Below, one piece after another: positions 29,705 to 36,730 of a stretch of 64,000 nucleotides of DNA. The position numbers were made by a program, and so were the translations under genes. Position 1 is the stretch's first letter. The number at the start of each line of letters is the position of its first letter. This stretch comes from Caulobacter sp. 17J80-11 (GTDB lineage Bacteria; Pseudomonadota; Alphaproteobacteria; Caulobacterales; Caulobacteraceae): positions 124,001 through 188,000 of the forward strand of contig NZ_JACSJI010000006.1 in assembly GCF_014349105.1 (NCBI RefSeq), read 5' to 3'. The notes beneath the pieces were generated by a model that made no database searches, was not told the DNA's origin, and saw only the letters and a program-made list of their open reading frames with translations.

Positions 29705-30772
29705 TCAACGCGACGCCACGCGCACCTTCTGACCTTCGGCCACGTACGACTGGCCGACGGTGATCACATTGACCGAGCCGGTGAGGCCCGAGACCCACAC
29801 GCCCCCGGCGGTCTCTTCCAGCACCTTGACCGGCGCGAACGCGACCGTCCGGCCGTCGTCCGCCACGTAGCGCACGCCCTGGCGGCCGGCGGCGTCCAGC
29901 ACCAGCGCAGAAACCGGCACCAAGTGCGCGGCGCCGCGGCCGGCTTCGACGTTGATCTGCGCCGACAGGCCGGCGCGGACCGCGCCGTGCGGGTTCGGGG
30001 CGGCGATCTCGACGCGGTAGGTGCGGGTGGTCGGGTCGGCCTGGCGGGCGACGAAGCGCACCTTGCCCGACAGCGTGCCGCCGGCGCCCAGGTCGGCGCG
30101 GGCGGGCGCGCCCGCGGCGATGCGGCCGGCGTCGGCCTCCGGCACGTCGCCGACCAGCAGCAGCGGGCTCAGCTCGACCACCGTGCCGCAGGGCTGGCCC
30201 GGCGACAGGTAGGAGCCGACCTCGGCGTCGCGGTTGTCGAACACGCCGGCGAACGGGGCGCGGATGTTGATCTGCTCGTAGGCGACCTCGGCCTGGCGCA
30301 CCTGGGCGGCGGCCTGGTCCATGTCGGCGCGGGCGGAGGCGACCTGGGTGTCGGAGCGGAAGCCCTTCTCCGCCAGGCGCTGGCCGGCTTCCCACTGAAG
30401 CGTCTTGGAGCGCAGGTTGGCGCGCGCCTGGTCCAGGGTGGCCTGGCGGGCGTCGACGTCGAGGCGGCACAGCACCTGGCCGGCCTTCACCCACGAGCCT
30501 TCCGGCGTCGGGGTGGCGGCGACCACGCCGGCGGTTTCGGAGCGCGCCACCACCGAACGCATCGCCTCGGTGCGGCCGCGGAGCACCACGGCGTAGGGGC
30601 GGACCGATTCCGGCGTCAGCACGGTGCGGACCAGCTGCAGCTCGTCCTTCTTCTTTTCGGCCGGGGCCGCTTCGGCGTGCTTTCCGCGGCCCACCGCGGC
30701 GCTGATCGCGAAATAGGCGATGACGACGCCGAAGATCACGCCGGCGAACAGGTAGGATTTGTTGACGCGCAT
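29705..30772 (-). CDS. RND efflux periplasmic adaptor (membrane fusion protein)
   Basis: 355 residues. It has one N-terminal membrane anchor (YLFAGVIFGVVIAYFAISAAV), then the split lipoyl/barrel layout: GRTEAMRSVVARSETAGVVAATPTPEGSWVKAGQVLCRLD, a helical hairpin (LDQARANLRSKTLQWEAGQRLAEKGF), INIRAPFAGVFDNRDAEVGSYLSPGQ and a beta-barrel. It bridges the inner-membrane pump encoded just downstream to an outer-membrane channel. Anchoring is by a membrane helix rather than a lipid. No regulator gene is next to the pair. Confidence 0.92.
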   Translation of the reverse strand: MRVNKSYLFAGVIFGVVIAYFAISAAVGRGKHAEAAPAEKKKDELQLVRTVLTPESVRPYAVVLRGRTEAMRSVVARSETAGVVAATPTPEGSWVKAGQVLCRLDVDARQATLDQARANLRSKTLQWEAGQRLAEKGFRSDTQVASARADMDQAAAQVRQAEVAYEQINIRAPFAGVFDNRDAEVGSYLSPGQPCGTVVELSPLLLVGDVPEADAGRIAAGAPARADLGAGGTLSGKVRFVARQADPTTRTYRVEIAAPNPHGAVRAGLSAQINVEAGRGAAHLVPVSALVLDAAGRQGVRYVADDGRTVAFAPVKVLEETAGGVWVSGLTGSVNVITVGQSYVAEGQKVRVASR

Positions 30773-31165
30773 TGGAGCTGCAGTCCGTTGGTTGCGGCTC
30801 CGGGGAGTCGAGCCGTCGGATATCGTTTCTCAGTGAAGCGCGGACCGCGAAGGCTCAAATGAATTCGCGGTAACCGCGTCGCTTCGACGCGAAGGTGTGG
30901 AGTTCGGGAAACGGTGGGGCGAGCCAAGACGCGCTCAGGCGCGGAGTATACTTCAGATCGCCCTTAACGCCCCCTTGTCCGCGGCGATTTAATCTATGCC
31001 GTGAGCGACCAACTGTTTGCGATCAAGCAATGCGGCGGTTCGGGATCTTGGCCGCTCGGCGGAGGGCGGCCTGCCGCGCGAAGTCGGGCGCGCGGCCCAC
31101 GAACAGCTATGCCGGGGCTGTGAGCGGCCGCTAGGCCGATCGAGCATTTTTAAGGGGGAGCGCGA
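30773..31165. other. Intergenic region upstream of the RND operon
   Basis: 393 bases without a gene that I can support. It must hold the promoter of the RND operon: a TATACT -10-like hexamer on the minus strand at 30945-30950 is the best candidate, though no good -35 lies at the right distance. A CGCGGTTAACCGCG-like near-palindrome at about 30866-30880 is a possible regulator site. Confidence 0.4.
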
Positions 31166-31240
31166 TGGCTCCGCGGGTAGGATTCGAACCTACGACCAGC
31201 CGGTTAACAGCCGGCTGCTCTACCACTGAGCTACCGCGGA
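31166..31240 (-). tRNA. tRNA-Asn (anticodon GTT)
   Basis: 75 bases including an encoded 3' CCA. The acceptor stem is TCCGCGG/CCGCGGA, the anticodon loop reads CTGTTAA, giving GTT, and the T arm has GGTTCGAATCC. All four arms fold. Confidence 0.98.
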
Positions 31241-31267
31241 TCAGGGCTCATCGCCGAGAGGAGGGGC

Positions 31268-31296
31268 GTATAACAGCCTCGCGGTTCGGGGCGCAA
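31268..31296 (-). promoter_or_regulatory. Promoter of tRNA-Asn
   Basis: TTGCGC (31291-31296) and TTATAC (31268-31273) on the minus strand are separated by exactly 17 bases. Transcription would begin about 20 bases ahead of the tRNA. Confidence 0.65.
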
Positions 31297-31317
31297 GGCG
31301 GGTTTTTCGTCTCTCCC

Positions 31318-31400
31318 AAAAAAAGAGCCCGACGCGTGCGCCGGGCCTGGTCGAGTTCGGTGATGGTGGGTGTCTCCAAGAAGAAGACCACGCCTCCATC
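31318..31400 (-). ncRNA. Possible small RNA ending in a Rho-independent terminator
   Basis: On the minus strand a hairpin at 31327-31346 (arms GCCCG/CGGGC) is followed by seven T (31318-31324), a typical terminator with no protein gene upstream of it on that strand. Just before it lies a second hairpin made from GTGGTCTTC and GGAGACAC. A CtrA-like box at 31413-31428 could mark the promoter. The 5' end is a guess. Confidence 0.3.
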
Positions 31401-31412
31401 GCGCCGATTTGG

Positions 31413-31428
31413 TTAGCGAAGGCTTAAC
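31413..31428. promoter_or_regulatory. CtrA-like box TTAG-N7-TTAAC
   Basis: The bases match the CtrA consensus TTAA-N7-TTAAC at eight of nine positions with correct spacing. It lies 204 bases upstream of the SGNH/MBOAT operon and about 20 bases upstream of the possible minus-strand small RNA. The rest of 31241-31631 holds the tRNA promoter and no gene. Confidence 0.4.
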
Positions 31429-31631
31429 GTGCGCGGCCCTCGTTCAGGTCGCGACAACCAAGCCGCCGGGCCGGTCTGGGACGGCCGCTCTGGCGCCAGC
31501 TTTGCTGGACGACCGGCGGTCGCCGATGATAGGTTAACGAAGTCTGACGGGCGGGGCTGCGCGGGGGAGCGGCGTCCCGACCGAAGGGGTCGCGGGACCG
31601 GGTTGGTGACGGCCGGTCTGGGGGGAATAGC

Positions 31632-32609
31632 GTGTCGTTGGATCGCGAGGCCGGCGAGGAGAGCGGCGCTTTCGGGCCTGTCGCCCGCTGGCTCGGACGG
31701 CGTTCGAGCATCTTCTACCTGGGTCTGGTCGCCGGCGCCCTGATCGGCCTGGTCGTGACGCCCGAGGGGCGGGCCGGCGCGGCGGCCCGGATCGCCGACT
31801 TCTTCGCACACCTGCCCACGTCCGGCGGCTCCGCCCAGGCGGCCGGGCGCGCGGCCGTCGCCGCGCCGGCGCCGGCTGTCGTGCCGGTCGTGAACGATCC
31901 GGCCGTGGTGCTGCGCGGGGCCGAGGCGGACGGTCGCATCACCGTGGGCGTGTTCGGGGACTCCATGGGCGACGGTCTGTGGGCCGGCCTCTACCGCCAG
32001 CTGCGCGCCGACAAGACCTACGAGGTCAGCAAGTTCAGCCGGGTCTCCACCGGCCTGACCCGCTACGACTATGTCGACGTGCAGGCCCAGACGGTCGAGC
32101 AACTGGCCGCCGGCAAGGTCGAGGTCGCGGTCATCGAGTTCGGCTGCAACGACGGCCAGGCCATCGCCGTCGACGGCCACGTCTATCCGTTCAAGAGCGA
32201 GGGCTGGCGCAAGGCCTACCTGGCGCGGATCGACGCCCTGGTGGCGGTCCTGCGCGCCCAGGGCGCGGCGGTCTACTGGGTGGGCCTGCCGAAGATGCGC
32301 CGCGCCGACCGCGACGCCAGCGCCGTCTACCTGAACGAGCTCTACGCCGAGCGGGCGAGGGCGCTGGGCGTGCCCTTCATCGCCACCGCCGAGCTGTTCC
32401 AGGACGAGAGCGGCGCCTACTCGGCCTACCTGTCGGAGCCTGGCTCGGATCACAAACGCCTGATGCGCGCCGACGACGGCGTGCACATGACCCCGGCCGG
32501 CTATCTGCGGCTGGCCGCGCCGGTGGCCAAGCGCATTCTCGCCGACGTGGCCCGGGCGAAGGCGCCTGCCGCCGGGACCGCGGCGGTCACGACCCGGACC
32601 GCGTCATGA
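31632..32609 (+). CDS. Membrane-anchored SGNH hydrolase (DUF459-like)
   Basis: 325 residues from a GTG at 31632 with GGGGGAA in front. A cytoplasmic N terminus and one membrane helix (about residues 28-46, IFYLGLVAGALIGLVVTP) tether a periplasmic SGNH domain: VGVFGDSMGDGL with nucleophile Ser111, VIEFGCNDGQ, and DDGVHMTPAGY giving Asp282 and His285. SGNH enzymes of this type add or remove O-acyl groups on glycans. First of four tightly packed genes with a second SGNH protein, an MBOAT acyltransferase and a small membrane protein, so it probably finishes transfer of an acyl group to an extracellular polymer. Confidence 0.85.
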   Translation: MSLDREAGEESGAFGPVARWLGRRSSIFYLGLVAGALIGLVVTPEGRAGAAARIADFFAHLPTSGGSAQAAGRAAVAAPAPAVVPVVNDPAVVLRGAEADGRITVGVFGDSMGDGLWAGLYRQLRADKTYEVSKFSRVSTGLTRYDYVDVQAQTVEQLAAGKVEVAVIEFGCNDGQAIAVDGHVYPFKSEGWRKAYLARIDALVAVLRAQGAAVYWVGLPKMRRADRDASAVYLNELYAERARALGVPFIATAELFQDESGAYSAYLSEPGSDHKRLMRADDGVHMTPAGYLRLAAPVAKRILADVARAKAPAAGTAAVTTRTAS

Positions 32610-33892
32610 GAATCGCGGCGCTCGCCCTGCTGCTGGGTCTGGCCTGCGCGCCGCTGGCGGCCGCCACCGCGCCGGAACGGCTGTCGGACGCGGGCGCGTT
32701 GCAATCGTTCGAAGCGGCGCTGCGGGACCTGCAGGCCGGCCGGCGCACCCGGCCGGTGCACGTGCTGCAGATCGGCGACAGCCACAGCGCCGCGGACCTG
32801 ATCTCGGGCGCGCTGCGCGACCGGCTCCAGGCGCGCTACGGCTCGGGCGGGCGCGGGGTGCTGATCCCGGGCGCGCCCTATCCCGGCCTGGTGCAGCGGC
32901 TGGTCGACGTGCAGGCGAGCGGCTGGCGCATCGAGTACAGCCTCGCGCCCGCGGGTCGCGCGCCGACCCCGGCCAGCGGACCCTATGGCCTTTCCGGCTT
33001 CCGCCTCGTCGCTGACTCGCCCGGTGCGCGCCTGTCCCTGGCGGCCGAACCCGCGGCCGGCTTCGACCGGGCGACCGTGTGTCTCGAAACGGGACATGCG
33101 GGCGCCGATCTCGTCGTCACCGCCGGCCAGGAGCGCCGGCCGGTCTCGCTGCCGGCCGATTCCGGCCCGACCTGCCGCGCCTTCGACTTCCCGGCGCTCC
33201 AGACGCGGCTGGACCTGACCGTCGAGCGCGGCGGAGCGACCGTCCTGTCCTGGGCGAGCTTCCGGCGCGAGGGCGGGGTCGTCCTGTCCAACCTGGGCGT
33301 GGTCGGGGCCCAGCTGTCCCACTTCGCCCAGCGTGACGACCGCGCCTTGGCCGTCGAGCTGGAGGCCTATCGCCCGGACCTGATCGTGCTGGCCTTCGGC
33401 ACCAACGAAGGCTTCGCCAGCGACATCGATCCGGTGGCGTACGAACAGCTTCTGCGCGACCAGATCCGCCGACTGCGGCGGCTCTCCGGCGGCGCGCCGG
33501 TGCTGGTCCTGGGCGCGCCCGACGCGGCCACCATTCGCCCCGACCTGCTGACCGACGGCATCGACCGGGAGTACCCGGCCTGCGGAGGGCTGTCCGAGGC
33601 CGAGCGCCGCGACTACGCGACCCTGGTCGAACACCGCAGCCCGGCGCTTGAGCGCTGGTACGCCCCGCCCATGCTCGACGTCGTGCGCACCGCTCAGCGC
33701 CGGGCGGCGGCGGCGGAGGGCGCGGCCTTCTGGGACTGGGAGCAGGCCATGGGCGGCGCGTGCGGCGCGCACGCCCTGACCGCCGGCGATCCGCCGCTGA
33801 TGCGTCGCGACCACGTGCACTTCACGGCCCACGGCGGGGCGATGATCGCCGAGCGGCTGTTCGACGATCTGATGCGGGCCGGGGAGAACTGA
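32606..33892 (+). CDS. Secreted SGNH/GDSL hydrolase-like protein
   Basis: 428 residues beginning with a signal peptide (MRIAALALLLGLACAPLAAA). The SGNH blocks are intact: LQIGDSHSAADL with Ser59, LAFGTNEGF, and RDHVHFTAHG with Asp402 and His405. A central insert of beta-rich sequence (about residues 95-225) may be a carbohydrate-binding module. The ATG at 32606 overlaps the stop of the first SGNH gene (ATGA), so translation is coupled. It is most likely the periplasmic partner that hands acyl groups to, or takes them from, a polysaccharide. Confidence 0.85.
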   Translation: MRIAALALLLGLACAPLAAATAPERLSDAGALQSFEAALRDLQAGRRTRPVHVLQIGDSHSAADLISGALRDRLQARYGSGGRGVLIPGAPYPGLVQRLVDVQASGWRIEYSLAPAGRAPTPASGPYGLSGFRLVADSPGARLSLAAEPAAGFDRATVCLETGHAGADLVVTAGQERRPVSLPADSGPTCRAFDFPALQTRLDLTVERGGATVLSWASFRREGGVVLSNLGVVGAQLSHFAQRDDRALAVELEAYRPDLIVLAFGTNEGFASDIDPVAYEQLLRDQIRRLRRLSGGAPVLVLGAPDAATIRPDLLTDGIDREYPACGGLSEAERRDYATLVEHRSPALERWYAPPMLDVVRTAQRRAAAAEGAAFWDWEQAMGGACGAHALTAGDPPLMRRDHVHFTAHGGAMIAERLFDDLMRAGEN

Positions 33893-33896
33893 GGCC

Positions 33897-35303
33897 ATGC
33901 TCTTCCCGACCATGGCGTTCGCCCTGTTCTTCCTGGTGGTCTACGCGGTGTCGTGGAGCCTCGAGCGCGAGAACGAGCGCCGCAAGGCGTTCCTGATCGC
34001 CGCCAGCTGGTTCTTCTACGGCGCCTGGGACTGGCGCTTCGTCGGCCTGCTGGCCGGCAGCGCGCTTCTGAACTGGGGCGCGGCGCAGTTGATCGTGCGG
34101 GCCGACACGCCGACCATCCGCCGCTGGGTGGTGGGCCTGGGCGTCGCCGCCAACCTGACCATCCTCGGCTTCTTCAAGTACTACGGCTTCTTCGTGGAGC
34201 AGGGCGGGGCCCTGCTGCACCTGTTCGGCTGGGAGCGCGACCTGCCGCTGCTGCAGGTGCTGCTGCCGGTCGGCATCTCCTTCTTCACCTTCCAGGGCGT
34301 GTCCTACGTCATCGACGTTCACCGCGAGAAGGTGGCCGCGGCGAAGCTGCTCGACGTCACCCTGCTGATGTCCTTCTTCCCGCACCTGGTGGCGGGTCCG
34401 ATCGTGCGGGCCAGCCACCTGCTGCCGCAGTTCGAGCGCACGCCCACGGTCACCCGCGAGATGACCGCCCACGCCTTCCTGCTGATCGCCTGGGGCCTGT
34501 TCAAGAAGACGGTGATCGCCTCGGAGCTGTCGTCCGGCATCGTCGATCCGGTGTTCTTCGACCCCGGCGCCCACGGCGCCTGGGACCTGCTGGCCGCGGT
34601 CTACGCCTACGCCGTGCAGATCTACTGCGACTTCTCGGCCTACAGCGACATGGCCATCGGAGTGGCGGCGCTGCTGGGCTACCGCTTCCCGCGCAACTTC
34701 GACCAGCCGTACCGGTCCGCCTCGCTGCAGGACTTCTGGCGGCGCTGGCACATCAGCCTGTCGAGCTGGCTGCGCGACTACCTCTACATTCCGCTGGGCG
34801 GCAGCCGCGGTCCGCTGTGGAAGGGCTGCCGCAACGTCTTGATCACCATGCTGCTGGGCGGCGTCTGGCACGGCGCGGCCTGGACCTTCGTGGCCTGGGG
34901 CGGCCTGCACGGCGTGGTGCTGGCGTTCGAGCGGGTGTGGCGCGCCTGGCGCCCGGCCGCGACCGGCCGATGGGCGAGCGTGCTGGGCGTCGTGGTCACC
35001 TTCCACATCGTCTGCCTGGGCTGGATCCTGTTCCGGGCCGAGTCCTTCCAGCTGGCGCTGGACTACGTGGAGGGCTTCGCGCGGGTGACGCAGCCGGCGG
35101 CTCTGGTCACGCCTTTCCTGGCCGTGCTGATCGCCGGCGGCCTGGCCATGCACTTCCTGCCGGCGCGCGCCGCGGAGCGGCTGGCCGGGCTGGTCCGTCC
35201 GCTTCCGTCGCCGGTGTTCGGGGCGGGTCTGGCCCTGGTGCTGCTGGCCGTCGAGGCCATGCGGCCCGAGGGCGTGGCGCCTTTCATCTACTTCCAGTTC
35301 TGA
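33897..35303 (+). CDS. MBOAT-family membrane O-acyltransferase (AlgI/PatA-like)
   Basis: 468 residues with about ten membrane segments and the AlgI-type signature: FFKYYGFF, PVGISFFTFQGVSYVIDVHR, DFWRRWHISLSSWLRDYLYIPLGG, and GGVWHGAAWTFVAWGGLHG. The conserved histidines are His325 (WHG) and His338 (LHG); one of these is the catalytic residue of the family. MBOAT proteins of this kind move acetyl or other acyl groups from a cytoplasmic donor across the membrane for glycan O-acylation. It sits four bases after the secreted SGNH gene and ten before the small membrane protein. Confidence 0.93.
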   Translation: MLFPTMAFALFFLVVYAVSWSLERENERRKAFLIAASWFFYGAWDWRFVGLLAGSALLNWGAAQLIVRADTPTIRRWVVGLGVAANLTILGFFKYYGFFVEQGGALLHLFGWERDLPLLQVLLPVGISFFTFQGVSYVIDVHREKVAAAKLLDVTLLMSFFPHLVAGPIVRASHLLPQFERTPTVTREMTAHAFLLIAWGLFKKTVIASELSSGIVDPVFFDPGAHGAWDLLAAVYAYAVQIYCDFSAYSDMAIGVAALLGYRFPRNFDQPYRSASLQDFWRRWHISLSSWLRDYLYIPLGGSRGPLWKGCRNVLITMLLGGVWHGAAWTFVAWGGLHGVVLAFERVWRAWRPAATGRWASVLGVVVTFHIVCLGWILFRAESFQLALDYVEGFARVTQPAALVTPFLAVLIAGGLAMHFLPARAAERLAGLVRPLPSPVFGAGLALVLLAVEAMRPEGVAPFIYFQF

Positions 35304-35313
35304 GGAGGCGGGG

Positions 35314-35649
35314 ATGACGACCGAGACCCACCCGGGCGGCGCGATCGACATCTTCGGCGAAGGCGAAATGGTCGCCGACGAGCTGGAATCCTCCCGCGCC
35401 CGGCGCTGGGGCGCCCAGGTCGTGGTGGTGGCGCTGGTGATGCTGCTGTTCCTGAACGCTCGCTCCCTGCAGAGCTGGGCCTACACCCTGGAACCCAGCT
35501 GGCGCGCCGAGACCATCCGCGCGCTGGCCGACACCTGGGCGGCGCGCACCAAGCTGGCGGGCTTCGACGACCTGCGCGCCGGCCTGCGCTCGAACTACGA
35601 GGCGGCCAAGGCGCGCCCCGAGTCGGGCAAGCGCCGTCCGCCCGCCTGA
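35314..35649 (+). CDS. Small single-pass membrane protein closing the MBOAT operon
   Basis: 111 residues: a charged cytoplasmic N terminus (about 1-33), one membrane helix (VVVVALVMLLFLNA) and a helical periplasmic tail rich in Arg and Ala. I do not recognise a family. GAGGAGGCGGGG just before the ATG at 35314 is a strong ribosome binding site. Its place as the fourth gene, ten bases after the acyltransferase, suggests an accessory or scaffold for the acylation complex. Confidence 0.75.
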   Translation: MTTETHPGGAIDIFGEGEMVADELESSRARRWGAQVVVVALVMLLFLNARSLQSWAYTLEPSWRAETIRALADTWAARTKLAGFDDLRAGLRSNYEAAKARPESGKRRPPA

Positions 35650-35699
35650 CGGCGAGGGGCGCCCTCGGCGCGACGAGCTTCTTATTCAGAAGGGAAGTT

Positions 35700-35773
35700 T
35701 GGAGGCCTGGCCGAGAATCGAACTCGGGTACACGGATTTGCAGTCCGCTGCGTAACCACTCCGCCACCAGGCC
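35700..35773 (-). tRNA. tRNA-Cys (anticodon GCA)
   Basis: 74 bases including the 3' CCA. The acceptor stem is GGCCTGG/CCAGGCC, the anticodon loop reads CTGCAAA, giving GCA, and the T arm has GTTCGATTC. Confidence 0.97.
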
Positions 35774-35801
35774 GTGGCGCTTGTCGCGCTGGAGAGGCGA
35801 G

Positions 35802-35830
35802 GGGTTAGCAGATCGGTTTCCAGCCCGCAA
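35802..35830 (-). promoter_or_regulatory. Promoter of tRNA-Cys
   Basis: On the minus strand TTGCGG (35825-35830) and TAACCC (35802-35807) are 17 bases apart, giving a start about 20 bases ahead of the tRNA. The -10 is weak. Confidence 0.5.
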
Positions 35831-35952
35831 CGCACAGGCGTCCGAAACTTTCCTGTTTTTTCTGGGTTTCGCCCTGCGTTGCCATTTCCGCGGCGCGCGC
35901 CCTATAAGCGGCGCGATTCAAAAGGCGGCCCTTATAAGGAAAGGCGAGCGCG

Positions 35953-36582
35953 ATGGATTTCGTGTCGGCGCGGCTGAACATGGTCGAGTCCCAGGTGCGG
36001 ACCAACGACGTGACCGATTTCGAGATCCAGGACGCCATGCGTCGGGTCGCGCGGGAGCGGTTCTGCGCCCCGGCCCGGGCGTTCGCGGCCTATGCCGAGG
36101 TCCCGGTCGAGATCTGCCCCGAGCGCTGGCTGATGGGCCCGCGCGAAGTGGCCAAGCTGCTGCAGGCGGCCGCGCCCAAGGCGGGCGAGAAGGCCCTGGC
36201 GATCGCGGCGCCCTACGCCGGCGCGGTCCTGGCCTCGATCGGCCTGGACGTCACCGCTCAGGAAAGCGACGCGCGCGCCGTGGCCGTGCTGGAGACGGCG
36301 CTGGGCGATTACGGGGTGAAGCTCAAGGCGGGCGACCTCGCCGTCCCGACGGGCGGCGACTACGACCTGATCATTTCGGAAGGCGCGGTGGCCGAGGCTC
36401 CGGCGGCCTGGATCGAGGCCCTGAAGGTCGGCGGCCGCCTGGCGGTGGTCGAGCGGGACGGGCCGGTGGGCCGCGCGCGCCTTTACGTGCGCACTCCGTC
36501 GGCGGTGGCGACGCGCGAGGTGTTCGACGCTGCGCCGCCGGTTCTGGCGGGTTTCGAGCGGCGTCCTTCGTTCCAGTTCTGA
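35953..36582 (+). CDS. Protein-L-isoaspartate methyltransferase-like protein, probably inactive
   Basis: 209 residues. The start MDFVSARLNMVESQVRTNDVTDFEIQDAMRRVARERFC and the C-terminal DYDLIISEGAV follow the Pcm family. However, motif I, the glycine-rich S-adenosylmethionine loop normally like LEIGTGSGY, reads LAIAAPYAGAVLASIG and has lost the conserved glycines and acid. Isoaspartate repair activity is therefore doubtful. Genes of this kind often sit directly ahead of tolC in alphaproteobacteria, as here, so a role tied to the outer-membrane channel is possible. The ATG at 35953 follows AAGGAAAGGCGAG. Confidence 0.82.
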   Translation: MDFVSARLNMVESQVRTNDVTDFEIQDAMRRVARERFCAPARAFAAYAEVPVEICPERWLMGPREVAKLLQAAAPKAGEKALAIAAPYAGAVLASIGLDVTAQESDARAVAVLETALGDYGVKLKAGDLAVPTGGDYDLIISEGAVAEAPAAWIEALKVGGRLAVVERDGPVGRARLYVRTPSAVATREVFDAAPPVLAGFERRPSFQF

Positions 36583-36596
36583 GCGACTTCCGAAAG

Positions 36597-36614
36597 CGTC
36601 GCCTTCGGGCGACG
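36597..36614 (+). terminator. UUCG-capped hairpin after the Pcm-like gene
   Basis: CGTCGCC (36597-36603), loop TTCG, and GGCGACG (36608-36614) form a very stable stem with the C(UUCG)G tetraloop. No T-run follows, so it may protect the 3' end rather than terminate alone. Confidence 0.45.
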
Positions 36615-36730
36615 GAATTCCGGCGGTCCAACGTGAAAAAAGCTTAACTGGTGGATTGCTGGTCGGGCGGCCAGAGCGTGAGTATATGTCGCACTCGCGC
36701 CGCCTGGGCCGACTTTAGGGACTAAGTGTC

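Noticed and set aside
30895-31134. A 79-codon plus-strand frame between the RND operon and tRNA-Asn
   Set aside because: No ribosome binding site, Arg/Cys-rich shadow composition and no recognisable motif.
31165-31416. Small open frame reading MAPRVGFEPTTSRLTAGC
   Set aside because: This is the well-known false protein produced by translating the strand opposite a tRNA gene; it overlaps tRNA-Asn.
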